Assembly (NCBI RefSeq): GCF_943193135.1
Contig: NZ_CALPCZ010000011.1
Location: forward strand, 1 to 64,000
DNA: 64,000 nt
Reading direction: 5' to 3'
Origin: Odoribacter lunatus
Lineage (GTDB): Bacteria > Bacteroidota > Bacteroidia > Bacteroidales > Marinifilaceae
Below are positions 34,762 through 43,999 of the stretch, piece after piece (position 1 is the first letter of the stretch; each line of letters starts with the position of its first letter). The notes beneath the pieces were generated by a model, which saw only the letters and a list, made by a program, of their open reading frames with translations, was not told the DNA's origin and made no database searches. Position numbers and translations under genes: made by a program.

Positions 34762-35242
34762 AGCCTATATACAGCGAATTGAGTTTCTTCTTTCTTGTAA
34801 TTCGTTAACTAATAGTTAATAAATTACAATAATCGACACTGTTCCAAATATTGTATAAATGGAAACAGGATAAAAGGAGGTCATAAAAGAGAAACGTAGT
34901 CGGGAACTGACTTCAATCGAAAAACATATCATAGGCTCTGCCAATGGAAAATTGTCTGTTGTTTTTCGTGCTTGGGAAAGGAAAACATTATGGCATTGTC
35001 CACAGCGAGGTCGTAATGGATGATCTTTTTAACTCTTGAAAAAACATATTCTCGTAGGAAGAGCGTTTCGCTGATAAATTAAATTGTGACCATCAGGAGC
35101 GACCTCCTCCGGCTTTTCTGAGGAGCAAGTAGTCGGCGAATGTAATACGCCGACATAAACTTGCTACCTCCAAAATTTGAGGGGATACATTTCGAGCAAC
35201 TCTCTTTTTCCCGTTGAAAATTCTTTTCTTCATACAATGATT
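34762..35242. other. Intergenic region with conserved-looking dyads
   Basis: No convincing gene. CTCCTC…GAGGAG pairs near 35105-35125. A compound stem follows: GCAAGT (35125-35130) with ACTTGC (35159-35164) enclosing GTCGGCG (35132-35138) with CGCCGAC (35148-35154). A frame around 34885-35023 (ending …LWHCPQRGRNG) could be a gene relic. The dyads resemble the oriT-type stems elsewhere in the window. Confidence 0.45.
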
Positions 35243-35626
35243 TTACGATATGAAACCTGCTGAACTTTTCCCCATATTCAACAAAAGGATGATGCCTGTT
35301 TTCTCTTTTCGCCCGTGCATCATCCTCTTCAGTAGAAAGTTGTGCACTTGTTTTGTCCCATATGAATCGATGCGGAAAGCGAGCGCCACAAGCATAGACA
35401 GGGAAAAGACATCGCAGGACAAACCGTTGTCCAGCCGGATATATCGTTCCGCTTCGTATGCTTTCAATGCTCCGCTTTTGTAGACGGCTTCGATGCCTGC
35501 ACGGATTGTCGGGACAATCACCCCGAACAGTTCCGCCAGTTCCGTTTCGTTCATCCATATTTCTGTCGTATGGTTCGATACGGTTACTTTTCCATTCTCG
35601 TCCATTGTTATTATGCTTCGTTTCAT
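35243..35626 (-). CDS. RhuM-like domain protein beside the 35.6-kb integrase
   Basis: The 127-residue protein is related to the one at 25793-26197: WMNETELAELFGVIVPTIRA, then CDVFSLSMLVALAFRIDSYG and VHNFLLKRM. It begins 12 bp after the integrase stop and is probably co-transcribed. The C-terminal 25 residues are divergent. Function is unknown. Confidence 0.7.
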   Translation of the reverse strand: MKRSIITMDENGKVTVSNHTTEIWMNETELAELFGVIVPTIRAGIEAVYKSGALKAYEAERYIRLDNGLSCDVFSLSMLVALAFRIDSYGTKQVHNFLLKRMMHGRKEKTGIILLLNMGKSSAGFIS

Positions 35627-35638
35627 GGTATTGTCTGA

Positions 35639-36859
35639 TTATATGGTTATATTTCCGAATGACGCATTCAGCTTGTTCCCGAACATCGTCAGGTCGTTGT
35701 CGAGTTTCTGTGTGGTTATTTTCGCATAAATTTGGGTGGTGACGATGTTCGTATGTCCCAGGACGCGGCTCACGCTCTCAATGGGTATGCCTTTACTGAG
35801 AGCCAGCGTTCCGAAAGTATGCCGGGCGCAGTGATACGAGATTTGTTTCTCTATGCCGCATGCCTTGACAACTCTTTTCAACTGCTTGCACATCACCCAA
35901 TAATTGATTTCCCCGAACACGGACTTGTCATCGGAACGGTTTTTGTAACGCTCGATTATCTGTAAGGGGATGTCCAGCAACTTCACCTGAAACGGGACGT
36001 TCGTCTTATGGCGTTTGGAGATTATCCATTTCTCTCCGTTCACCTCTACGATATTGTCATTCGTCAGTTCCTTCACGTCTACGAAAGACAAAGCGGTAAA
36101 GCAGGCGAAGACGAACAGATCGCGCACCAGTGCAAGGGTTGGGGTGTCAAACTTATGCAACATGATTCTTTTGATTTCGTCTTCCGTCAAATACTCGCGC
36201 TCCTTCACGTTTGGGCTGATGTGGAAATGTGCAAATGGGTTGCAGGGTATCTGCCCGTTATAATGGGCTCGCATCACGACACCTTTCAACCACATGCATC
36301 TGAGCCAGACGGTTGCATTCTTCAGTCCCCTTTCGGTCATCAGGTAGGCGGCAAACTCCTTGATAAAGTCGGGAGTAAGTTCCAGCATAGACATATCAGC
36401 ACGTTTATAGAACGTCTTGATAAAGGCCGCCACGTCGTTTCGCGCCAGAACCATTATCTTGTATGTGCCGATACTGCGGTCTTTGCCCGTTCGTTTCAAA
36501 AAGCTGGCGCAATCCTTGTCGAAAGCTCCGAGAAGCGTTTCATATTCGCTGCCTATTCCCTGATAGGCGTTACGCACCATTTCAGCCGTAACGTATGCTT
36601 CACGGTCAGAAATGCGTTGATAGTGCTTGATGATTTGCGCCTTGATATTGTCAAGAGCGTTGTTGATGTCTCGGGCTTCCATACTCTTGCCTTTGGCACG
36701 ATTGCCCTTCACGTCCCAAAGAATTTTCGGGATGTCCCGTTTGCGGCTGAACTGCGCCACGGTCCCGTTGATTGTCACTCGTCCCATGATGGGGACAATG
36801 CCGTTTTTCTCCTTGCTGCCGTTCACATAGAACAGCACTTTGAATGTACTTCTTGCCAT
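35639..36859 (-). CDS. Tyrosine recombinase at the right edge of the island
   Basis: The 406-residue protein has arm-binding (ARSTFKVLFYVNGSKEKNG), core-binding and catalytic domains. Catalytic boxes: CFTALSFVDVKEL (first Arg replaced), YHCARHTFGT (H-x-x-R) and LGHTNIVTTQIYAKI (Tyr). It resembles the integrase of element B more than that of C. The adjacent right side (36860-37233) leads directly into gcvH, so it may mark the island boundary; no tRNA is seen there. Confidence 0.93.
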   Translation of the reverse strand: MARSTFKVLFYVNGSKEKNGIVPIMGRVTINGTVAQFSRKRDIPKILWDVKGNRAKGKSMEARDINNALDNIKAQIIKHYQRISDREAYVTAEMVRNAYQGIGSEYETLLGAFDKDCASFLKRTGKDRSIGTYKIMVLARNDVAAFIKTFYKRADMSMLELTPDFIKEFAAYLMTERGLKNATVWLRCMWLKGVVMRAHYNGQIPCNPFAHFHISPNVKEREYLTEDEIKRIMLHKFDTPTLALVRDLFVFACFTALSFVDVKELTNDNIVEVNGEKWIISKRHKTNVPFQVKLLDIPLQIIERYKNRSDDKSVFGEINYWVMCKQLKRVVKACGIEKQISYHCARHTFGTLALSKGIPIESVSRVLGHTNIVTTQIYAKITTQKLDNDLTMFGNKLNASFGNITI

Positions 36860-37233
36860 ACTCGTCTTTTTTGATTGTAAAACTAACTATCAACGAGTTA
36901 GACCTTGTAAGCCAAACACAGCCATAAGGAGACAATGTCAGCGCCAAATGTTAAAAGTTCCTTTTTAGCAGGTAACGATTTGGAAACTTAAAAGCTTCAT
37001 AAATCCGCGTACTTTTGCATTACCTTGTTTTTCCTATTGTCTTCGTTTGTCTTCATAAACACCTTATTAACAAGCAATTTGAAGACTTTTACCCCTTTTT
37101 GTTCGATATTTCCGGAGATTTTGCTTAACTTTGACCTATCTTTGAGAGAAGGATTAAGTTTTTATCCGTATAAAATTAATAATAATTGAAGAGAGGCGAC
37201 GCGCCTCCGTTTACAAACTAAAATGATAAAATC
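36860..37233. other. Island/backbone boundary and gcvH promoter
   Basis: It contains an aggtaacgatttggaaac motif (36970-36987) like the arm-type repeats near other integrases. TATCTTTG (37137-37144) is a TAnnTTTG -7 box about 90 nt before gcvH. No gene seen; the exact element end could not be fixed. Confidence 0.45.
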
Positions 37234-37608
37234 ATGAATGTACCTGCAGAATTAAAGTACACCAGTGAGCACGAATGGATTCGTGTTGAAGGTGATGAGG
37301 CCTTTGTTGGCATTACCGACTATGCTCAAAGTCAATTGGGAGATATTGTATTCGTAGAATGTGAAACAGTCGGTGATACGTTGGAGGCCGGTAATACATT
37401 CGGTACAATAGAAGCCGTAAAAACTGTTTCTGAACTGTATTTGCCTGTATCCGGAGAAGTGTTGGAGTTCAACGAGGCTTTGGAAGACGAACCGGAATTG
37501 GTAAACAAAGATCCTTATGGCAAGGGATGGATTGTAAAAATCTCTGTAGCTGACAAATCACAAATGGATAATTTGCTGGATGCAGAAGCATACAAAGCTA
37601 TTATCTGA
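37234..37608 (+). CDS. gcvH: Glycine cleavage system H protein
   Basis: The 124-residue protein carries aminomethyl groups between the P and T proteins on a lipoyl arm. The lipoylated Lys is in [18 protein letters not shown]. Length and domain match the family: [21 protein letters not shown] at the start, DLLD/YKAII at the end. No gcvP or gcvT lies nearby. It is followed by its own terminator and is the first backbone gene right of the island. Confidence 0.96.
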   Translation: MNVPAELKYTSEHEWIRVEGDEAFVGITDYAQSQLGDIVFVECETVGDTLEAGNTFGTIEAVKTVSELYLPVSGEVLEFNEALEDEPELVNKDPYGKGWIVKISVADKSQMDNLLDAEAYKAII

Positions 37609-37623
37609 TAACATGACCTTTTG

Positions 37624-37664
37624 AAACTGTATTGCGAGGAATCTATCCGCAATACAGTTTTTTT
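37624..37664 (+). terminator. Terminator after gcvH
   Basis: AAACTGTATTGCG (37624-37636) pairs perfectly with 37648-37660, followed by a T run. Confidence 0.85.
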
Positions 37665-37681
37665 ATAAAAACAAGAATCAA

Positions 37682-39064
37682 ATGACATTAATAAAATCTA
37701 TTTCCGGTATACGCGGGACTGTAGGTGGTCGCCCCGGTGACAACCTGACACCGCTTGATATTGTAAAATTTGTTTCGGCTTATGCTACATGGCTGAAAAC
37801 AGGAGCCGGGAAAAAGAAAGCCCGAATTGTATTGGGCCGGGATGCCCGGATTTCGGGAGACATGTATGCTAAATTGGTTTCCGCCACTTTGTCCGGACTG
37901 GGGCATGATGTAATCAATATCGGTCTGGCAACCACTCCAACCACGGAAATCGCTGTTACTGCGGAAAAAGCAGACGGGGGTATCATTCTTACCGCCAGCC
38001 ATAATCCGAAACAATGGAATGCTCTTAAACTGCTGAATAACCAAGGGGAATTCCTGTCGGCTGCTGACGGAGCACAGGTATTGGAATTGGCTGCCAAAGA
38101 AGATTTTGAATACGCAGAGGTGGATGAATTGGGTGAAATTACAGAGAAAGACTATACCCAGTATCATATCGACCAGGTATTGAACTTAAAATTGGTGAAT
38201 CGGGAAGCTATCAGCAAAGCAAATCTGAAAGTAGTCGTGGATGCGGTAAACTCTATCGGAGGCGTTGTTATACCACGCTTATTAAGAGCTTTGGGCGTGA
38301 AAGAGGTCATCGAACTGAATTGCGAGCCGACAGGGAAATTCGCCCATAATCCGGAACCTATTCCGGAAAACCTGACGCAGATTGCAGAAAAGATGAAAGA
38401 GTGTCATGCCGACCTGGGTATTGTAGTAGACCCGGATGTAGACCGGCTGGCATTAATCAGCGAAACGGGAGAAATGTTCGGTGAAGAATATACTTTGGTT
38501 GCAGTGGCTGATTATGTTTTGAAGCACACACCGGGCAATACGGTATCCAATCTGTCTTCATCACGTGCTTTGAAAGACGTTACGCTCGCAGCAGGACAGG
38601 AATATAACGCTGCTGCTGTCGGAGAGGTTAATGTAGTGGCTAAAATGAAAGCTACGCATGCCGTGATAGGAGGAGAAGGAAACGGAGGCGTGATTTATCC
38701 GGAAAGCCACTATGGACGGGATGCTTTGGTCGGAGTCGGCTTGTTCCTTTCTCATTATGTTGCCAAGGGCAAGAAAATGACGGAATTGAAGAAGGATTAT
38801 CCCCCCTATTTCATTTCAAAAAACAAAATTACCCTTTCACCGGAAATGAACGTAGACAAAATATTGGCAGGGTTAAAAGAAAAATATGCCAATGAAAAAG
38901 TAACGGACATCGACGGAGTAAAGATAGATTTTGAAAAAGGCTGGGTACATCTGCGCAAATCAAATACGGAACCGATTATCCGTATTTACTCCGAAGCAAA
39001 AGACGAGGCTGCCGCCAACGCTCTGGCAGAGGAAGTAATCCGAGTTGCCCAGGCTATCCGTTAA
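37682..39064 (+). CDS. glmM: Phosphoglucosamine mutase (alpha-D-phosphohexomutase family)
   Basis: The 460-residue protein has the catalytic phosphoserine loop TASHNPKQWNAL. It also has the metal loop VDPDVDRLALI (D-x-D-x-D), the sugar-binding GGEGNGGVIYP, and the phosphate-binding RKSNTEPIIRIY. It converts glucosamine-6-P to glucosamine-1-P for cell wall and LPS precursors; a phosphomannomutase role is possible because the family is broad. It is flanked by terminators on both sides, so it is monocistronic. Confidence 0.85.
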   Translation: MTLIKSISGIRGTVGGRPGDNLTPLDIVKFVSAYATWLKTGAGKKKARIVLGRDARISGDMYAKLVSATLSGLGHDVINIGLATTPTTEIAVTAEKADGGIILTASHNPKQWNALKLLNNQGEFLSAADGAQVLELAAKEDFEYAEVDELGEITEKDYTQYHIDQVLNLKLVNREAISKANLKVVVDAVNSIGGVVIPRLLRALGVKEVIELNCEPTGKFAHNPEPIPENLTQIAEKMKECHADLGIVVDPDVDRLALISETGEMFGEEYTLVAVADYVLKHTPGNTVSNLSSSRALKDVTLAAGQEYNAAAVGEVNVVAKMKATHAVIGGEGNGGVIYPESHYGRDALVGVGLFLSHYVAKGKKMTELKKDYPPYFISKNKITLSPEMNVDKILAGLKEKYANEKVTDIDGVKIDFEKGWVHLRKSNTEPIIRIYSEAKDEAAANALAEEVIRVAQAIR

Positions 39065-39083
39065 GGTAACATACACATCAATT

Positions 39084-39117
39084 AAAAAGCTATCGGAATA
39101 TCTTCCGATAGCTTTTT
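39084..39117. terminator. Bidirectional terminator between glmM and rlmI
   Basis: AAAAAGCTATCGGAA (39084-39098) pairs perfectly with 39103-39117; A and T runs on both sides serve the convergent genes. Confidence 0.88.
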
Positions 39118-39140
39118 ACTTTTCTAAAGGGGAATCGTTC

Positions 39141-40319
39141 TTATTCCACGTAAAGCACCAATCCTTTGAGATACTCTCCTTCGGGATGATAGATATTAAT
39201 CGGATGATCCGCCGGCTGCGTCAGCTGGTGAAGAATCCGTACTTTCCTGCCCGTGTTGGCTGCCGCTGTAAATACTGTCTGGCGAAACAAGTCTTTCGTC
39301 ATGACCTGTGAACACGAAAATGTAAAAATAATACCTCCGGGCTTAATTACCTCTATCCCCTTGCGGTTAAGTTTTTTATACCCTTGTATGGCATTATTGA
39401 GCACATTCTGATGCTTGGCAAAAGCGGGCGGGTCCAAGATTATCAAGTCATATTTACCCTCGGAATGCTCAAGAAAATGAAAGGCTTCTTCGGCAAAAGC
39501 TTCGTGGCGCGTATCTCCCGGGAAGTTCAACTCCACATTTTCTTTTGTAAGCTCAATTGCCCGTGCCGATACATCCACCGAATGCACGGAGGCTGCCCCT
39601 CCCCTCATCGCGTAGAAAGAAAAACCACCGGTATAACAAAACATATTCAGCACGTTCTTTCCCTGCGCATATTTCTCCAACAGACTGCGGTTTTCGCGTT
39701 GGTCAATAAAGAACCCCGTCTTTTGTCCTTCCAGCCAATCCACATTGAATTTCAAACCGTTTTCAAGTGCGACAAAGTTCTCGGCTTTTCCGTATAAATA
39801 CCCGTTATGAGGCTCTATCGCTGCTTTGTAAGGGAGTGTACCCTCCGATTTGTCATAAATGGCGGTCAGCTGCTTTCCCATCACGTCCAACAATGCCTTT
39901 GCGATGTTTTCCCGTTCCAGATACATGCCGACGGAATGAAACTGGACTACCGCTACTCCGGCGTAGTAGTCAATAACTAAGCCCGGCAAGTCATCCCCTT
40001 CCCCATGCACCAAACGGTATACATTATTCGTTGCGGAGGTTGTCAGTCCCAGGCTGCAACGCATTTTATAGGCTTGTTCTATCCGGTTTTTCCAAAAGCC
40101 GTAATTGATTTCAATATCTTCAAAACTTAATATACGGACCGCTATAGAACCGATTTGATAGTGTCCGGTGGCAAGATACCGGTTTTCAGAATTATAGACT
40201 TTCACAAGCTCTCCTTCTTGAATTTTCCCGTCCATTTTTGCAATGGCTCCGGAAAATATCCACGGATGATACCTGAAAACCGATTTATCTTTACCAGCTT
40301 TTAGAGTTATGCGATTCAT
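39141..40319 (-). CDS. rlmI: Class I SAM-dependent rRNA methyltransferase, RlmI-like
   Basis: The 392-residue protein has an N-terminal PUA domain (YHPWIFSGAIAKMDGKIQEG … VRILSF), an EEHEHH-like middle and a Rossmann methyltransferase domain. The latter shows VLNMFCYTGGFSFYAMRGGA for motif I and LIILDPPAFA for motif IV. RlmI methylates cytosine C5 in 23S rRNA; the exact target here is inferred. It starts 5 bp after the small DNA-binding gene, so the two form a leftward operon. Confidence 0.88.
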   Translation of the reverse strand: MNRITLKAGKDKSVFRYHPWIFSGAIAKMDGKIQEGELVKVYNSENRYLATGHYQIGSIAVRILSFEDIEINYGFWKNRIEQAYKMRCSLGLTTSATNNVYRLVHGEGDDLPGLVIDYYAGVAVVQFHSVGMYLERENIAKALLDVMGKQLTAIYDKSEGTLPYKAAIEPHNGYLYGKAENFVALENGLKFNVDWLEGQKTGFFIDQRENRSLLEKYAQGKNVLNMFCYTGGFSFYAMRGGAASVHSVDVSARAIELTKENVELNFPGDTRHEAFAEEAFHFLEHSEGKYDLIILDPPAFAKHQNVLNNAIQGYKKLNRKGIEVIKPGGIIFTFSCSQVMTKDLFRQTVFTAAANTGRKVRILHQLTQPADHPINIYHPEGEYLKGLVLYVE

Positions 40320-40324
40320 GTATT

Positions 40325-40570
40325 TTATTCCGCAAGCAATTCTTTTGCTTTATCTAAGATAGTTGTATCGTCAATCTGTACTATTCCGCCTTCGGGCCCT
40401 TTTTCAAAATGGATGCCGACGGCTTTTCCCTGATTATAGTCATCTCCTCCGAAATAATTCCGGACTGTCTCAACATCAATGCCTAATTCGTCTGCAATTC
40501 TCTGCATGCTGCCTGAGGGTAATTCGTCTTTAATTTTCCTCAATTCGTTGAATGTCATCTTTGTTGTCAT
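40325..40570 (-). CDS. Small HTH-type DNA-binding protein
   Basis: The 81-residue protein has an N-terminal HTH (FNELRKIKDELPSGSMQRIA then ELGIDVETVRNYFGG) and a short acidic C-terminus. It occurs as a conserved small gene in Bacteroidales. It is encoded directly upstream of rlmI. The role is unknown. Confidence 0.75.
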   Translation of the reverse strand: MTTKMTFNELRKIKDELPSGSMQRIADELGIDVETVRNYFGGDDYNQGKAVGIHFEKGPEGGIVQIDDTTILDKAKELLAE

Positions 40571-40683
40571 AGCTCAAAAGTTTTATGGTTAATCGCTGGA
40601 CTAAATGTAGGGCTTTATTTTGAAATAAACAAATAAATCGTTTGCATAATTTTTTTTAATTTTTACGACCGTTTTCTTTTTCC

Positions 40684-40691
40684 TATCTTTG
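40684..40691 (+). promoter_or_regulatory. -7 box of the DEAD-box helicase gene
   Basis: TATCTTTG matches TAnnTTTG, leaving a leader of about 45-50 nt. No -33 TTTG is evident. Confidence 0.55.
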
Positions 40692-40744
40692 TCCCGTCCG
40701 GAAGCTGATGACGGGATTATCCGGTTTTGAATATACAGTGAATC

Positions 40745-42004
40745 ATGGTTTTTAAAGATTTAAACATAAGCAAACAGATTCTGTCTGCATTGGAGGATGC
40801 GGGTTTCGAGAATCCGACACCGGTACAGGAGAAGGTTTTTCCGGTCATCCGTTCGGGAAAAGACATGGTGGGCATTGCCCAGACCGGTACGGGAAAGACG
40901 TTGGCGTATCTGATTCCCATTCTCATGAAGTTGCATTATGCACAGGGTAATTATCCCCGGGCGCTGGTTATCGTCCCGACCCGGGAGTTGGTGGTACAGG
41001 TCTGTGAAAGCGTAGAGCTCCTGACCGAGTATATGGATATCCGGTGCGTGGGCATTTTCGGAGGGACGAATATCCGTACGCAACAGGAGAGAGTGTATGA
41101 GGGGGTCGATTTGCTGGTCGCAACTCCGGGACGTTTTATGGATATTTACATGAATGGTATTATCCGCACCCGGGAGATTAAAACGGTGGTCATTGACGAG
41201 GCGGACAGGCTGATGGACTTAGGATTTATTCCGCAATTGCGGAGTATCCTGGAGGTGATACCGGAAAAGCATCAGACGTTGTTGTTTTCCGCTACTTTTT
41301 CGGCAACGGTATCCCGTTTGTCGGAGGAGTTTATGCTCGCCCCCGAACGTGTGGAGGTGGCACCCCAGGCTACGCCGGTGGATTCGGTAGTACAAGTCCG
41401 GTACGAAGTGCCCAATATCATGACCAAAATCAATCTGTTGAAATTGTTGCTGGCCGATAAAGAGGTTTTCCGGAAAGTCATGGTTTTTACGGAAACGAAG
41501 AAGAATGCCGACCGCATTGTTGATAAGCTGGCGGATTTCTGGAAAGACGAGTTAAGCGTCATTCATTCCAATAAGGCCCAGAATACGCGTCTGAATGCTC
41601 TGAAAGCGTTTAAAGAAGGAAAAGCGCGCATCATGGTGGCTTCCGATGTGGCGGCACGGGGTATTGATGTGCAGGATGTATCGCATGTGATTAATTTCGA
41701 TATTCCTTCCCTGCCGGAAGAGTATGTGCATCGTATCGGACGTACTGCCCGCGCTGGCAAGGAGGGGACTGCCATTAGCTTTGTTTCCGAAAAAGAGGAG
41801 GAATATTTCAGCGCTATTGAACAATTGATTCAGCAGGAGATTGAAGTCATCGATTTGCCGAAGGGGCTGGAGATTTCCGATATTTTACTGGATGAAGAAA
41901 AAATACAGACCAACAATATTGTATACCAGCGGGGAGGTCCCAAAGGCGGAGGCGCTTTCCACGCCAAATCTCCCAAGAATAATAAGAAGAAAAGCAGGCG
42001 ATAA
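40745..42004 (+). CDS. DEAD-box RNA helicase, RhlE-like
   Basis: The 419-residue protein has the full motif set: Q motif (FENPTPVQEKVFP), Walker A AQTGTGKT, PTRELVVQV, GG…TPGRFMD, VIDEADRLMDLGF, SATFSA, then VMVFTETKKNADRI, ASDVAARGIDVQDV and HRIGRTARAG. It ends in a short basic tail (NNKKKSRR). It unwinds RNA in ribosome assembly or mRNA turnover. The terminator overlaps its stop codon. Confidence 0.94.
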   Translation: MVFKDLNISKQILSALEDAGFENPTPVQEKVFPVIRSGKDMVGIAQTGTGKTLAYLIPILMKLHYAQGNYPRALVIVPTRELVVQVCESVELLTEYMDIRCVGIFGGTNIRTQQERVYEGVDLLVATPGRFMDIYMNGIIRTREIKTVVIDEADRLMDLGFIPQLRSILEVIPEKHQTLLFSATFSATVSRLSEEFMLAPERVEVAPQATPVDSVVQVRYEVPNIMTKINLLKLLLADKEVFRKVMVFTETKKNADRIVDKLADFWKDELSVIHSNKAQNTRLNALKAFKEGKARIMVASDVAARGIDVQDVSHVINFDIPSLPEEYVHRIGRTARAGKEGTAISFVSEKEEEYFSAIEQLIQQEIEVIDLPKGLEISDILLDEEKIQTNNIVYQRGGPKGGGAFHAKSPKNNKKKSRR

Positions 42005-42016
42005 CCTGCTTTTTTT
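41991..42016 (+). terminator. Terminator overlapping the helicase stop
   Basis: AAAGCAGG (41991-41998) pairs with CCTGCTTT (42005-42012), followed by a T run. The stop codon lies in the loop. Confidence 0.75.
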
Positions 42017-42546
42017 CATGCTATATCGCTTTTTACCGCTTGCAGTATCTGGTCTACCTTTATATCGGAAGCGATGTATTTTTCCAGGATTTTTTTAGCC
42101 AGATTACTTGCCGGCTCCGTTGGTACACAGTCGTTCGCGGACGTATTGATAAGGGTTGTTATGTTATTCTTGAAATTGGAAACAATCGTCCAGGCACTTT
42201 CGCTCAAATAGAGTTGCTGGGAAAGGTTGTATTCAAATTCTTTCCGGATTTCGCTTAACAACAGCTGATGATATTCCTGATTGGTATAACCGGTTGTCAT
42301 GGTCCGGGGTATCAGGGAGTCGGGTTTCATCCTTTCGATAAAGAGAACGATTCTCTCGTAAGCCAATAGTTTCAGATTAAGGAGTGTCTGCGTAGCGGAA
42401 ACTGCCGGTTGCCCCGACTTTGAAGTGCCGGAGTGCACATATTGTTTCACAACAATCTCCAATAAAGAAAGTATTTTCCGGAAAAGCGGATATAACAAAA
42501 GGACGAATACAATTAATGCGATAAGTAGAAAATCCGTGATAGTCAT
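42016..42546 (-). CDS. Membrane-anchored protein, DUF7935-like
   Basis: The 176-residue protein has one N-terminal membrane helix (FLLIALIVFVLLLYPLF). A helical cytoplasmic part follows (LNLKLLAYERIVLFIERM … NQEYHQLLLSEIRKEFEYN). The pattern fits DUF7935, a Bacteroidetes family without known function; the family name is from memory. It is convergent with the helicase gene. Confidence 0.7.
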   Translation of the reverse strand: MTITDFLLIALIVFVLLLYPLFRKILSLLEIVVKQYVHSGTSKSGQPAVSATQTLLNLKLLAYERIVLFIERMKPDSLIPRTMTTGYTNQEYHQLLLSEIRKEFEYNLSQQLYLSESAWTIVSNFKNNITTLINTSANDCVPTEPASNLAKKILEKYIASDIKVDQILQAVKSDIA

Positions 42547-42613
42547 AGCTCTATTTTATTTACAAATATAATAATTAAAACCGAAAAAGCAGGTAAATCG
42601 GAACAATTATTAA

Positions 42614-42621
42614 TACCTTTG
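42614..42621 (+). promoter_or_regulatory. -7 box just before an ATG (leaderless transcript likely)
   Basis: TACCTTTG (TAnnTTTG) ends 5 bp before the start codon at 42627. If used, the mRNA would begin at or next to the ATG. Confidence 0.5.
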
Positions 42622-42626
42622 CCTCC

Positions 42627-43538
42627 ATGATTAAAAGATTATCCTTCAAATTATTTCCGTTACTATTCCTTATCGTTTCGATTACTGTCCACGCGCAAAG
42701 TACAACCGGTGTAAACATCAGTCAGGGGGGATACGGCATGGTTAAGACGAACATAAGTACATCCTATGACCACAGATGGAGGAGTATTGAAGATGGATTT
42801 GCGGCAAGAATTTCGTATGAACTATTCAGACAAAAATACGTTACGATTACCGCCAATGCCCGATACGCCTCATCTGAAACCCGCTTCAACTCTTCAGAGC
42901 TTTCAGAACCTTATAATCCTGACGCTATCAATTTCAACGGTACGCATATTATGGGACAAGTCGGCTTTACCTCTACATTCAGGTCCAGGTTATTTGGAAA
43001 ACCTTTTATGGGTATGGCCATGTTCAACAGCGAATGGGGCGAAAATGGATTTGCTCGCGTTTCAGGCATTGCCATGGGGTTAATCATGCTACGGGCAAAT
43101 CGAAATACCCAATTCGGCATCGGGCCGCTTGTCATGGTTAATTCTTGTTCTAAAATACCAGCCTTTCTTGTGTTCATGTACCGCCACCGTTTTAATGACA
43201 AATGGTTAATAAATTTATACGGAGGCATGTTTGGAGTAGAGTATACCCCCTCTCCCAATAACTTATTCTGTATAGGAGCCGATATTGATGTCAAGGCGTT
43301 TTATTTCAAACCCAAGCACAATGATTTGCCTTCTCATTGCAGATTTACCTCAACCTCTTTCCGTCCCATGATTAAGTATCGTCGAAAGTTGGCTCAAAAT
43401 CTATTCTTTGACCTACAGGGAGGGGGTGCACTAAAAATGTCGTGCCGGGTAAATGGTGTCACGGGGTCAAAAGAATATTTTGACTGTCATCAAAAACCTA
43501 CTGCATTTATACAAACAGGGGTTTCTTATTCTTTATAG
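42627..43538 (+). CDS. Predicted outer-membrane beta-barrel protein
   Basis: The 303-residue protein has a signal peptide (LSFKLFPLLFLIVSITVHA). It has many alternating hydrophobic strands (FAARISYELFRQKYVTITAN, HIMGQVGFTSTFRSRL, MYRHRFNDKWLINLYGG) and ends in an aromatic-rich strand (FIQTGVSYSL) typical of barrels. Family is not certain (a DUF6268-like barrel is possible). It stands alone. Confidence 0.7.
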   Translation: MIKRLSFKLFPLLFLIVSITVHAQSTTGVNISQGGYGMVKTNISTSYDHRWRSIEDGFAARISYELFRQKYVTITANARYASSETRFNSSELSEPYNPDAINFNGTHIMGQVGFTSTFRSRLFGKPFMGMAMFNSEWGENGFARVSGIAMGLIMLRANRNTQFGIGPLVMVNSCSKIPAFLVFMYRHRFNDKWLINLYGGMFGVEYTPSPNNLFCIGADIDVKAFYFKPKHNDLPSHCRFTSTSFRPMIKYRRKLAQNLFFDLQGGGALKMSCRVNGVTGSKEYFDCHQKPTAFIQTGVSYSL

Positions 43539-43598
43539 CTTTTTTCCCCGGGGAATTCTTCCCTATTTCTTCGTCCTTGCTCCGAGGTTGCTCCGTCC

Positions 43599-43697
43599 CT
43601 ACGCTATACCTACGCTATACTTGCGCAATACCTACGCTATGGTTCGATAGCGTAGGTATTGCATGGCTATTGCGGAACCATTGCGTAGGGGTAGTTC
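43599..43697. repeat. 11-bp-periodic inverted array with a 16-bp hairpin
   Basis: Units of exactly 11 bp run from 43599: CTACGCTATAC twice, TTGCGCAATAC, CTACGCTATGG, then four to five units of the inverse type (TTCGATAGCGT, AGGTATTGCAT, GGCTATTGCGG, AACCATTGCGT). The centre forms a perfect 16-bp stem (43625-43640 with 43647-43662) around a 6-nt loop. It may be a REP-like element or a protein-binding array. Confidence 0.8.
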
Positions 43698-43834
43698 AAG
43701 TATAAACCACCACCAGCCCTACCTTCTGCATAATATCTTTATTGGAACTTGATAATCAACAAATCTTTCGTAGATTTGCAAAGTTGCCTCATTATTGATG
43801 GGGATATATTGATTTATTGATGAAAGTGTAGCTT

Positions 43835-43969
43835 TTATCCTACGTGGAAAGTCTGGTAAACTTTAAGAAATACGAGGATAGCAATCACGCTCATCACTTG
43901 TTTGTATATACTTATCCAAGTCATATACATTACAGGTGTGGGGATATTGTCTATTTGTATTTCGGGCAT
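43835..43969 (-). CDS. Possible 44-residue membrane peptide
   Basis: The frame reads MPEIQIDNIPTPVMYMTWIS followed by a hydrophobic stretch (VMSVIAILVFLKV). An AGAGG-like site precedes the ATG at 43969. It lies between the 11-bp array and an IS-derived element and could be accidental or a leftover C-terminus. Confidence 0.25.
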   Translation of the reverse strand: MPEIQIDNIPTPVMYMTWISIYKQVMSVIAILVFLKVYQTFHVG

Positions 43970-43999
43970 TACCAGACGCCTCTCACGAGATAGATGATA

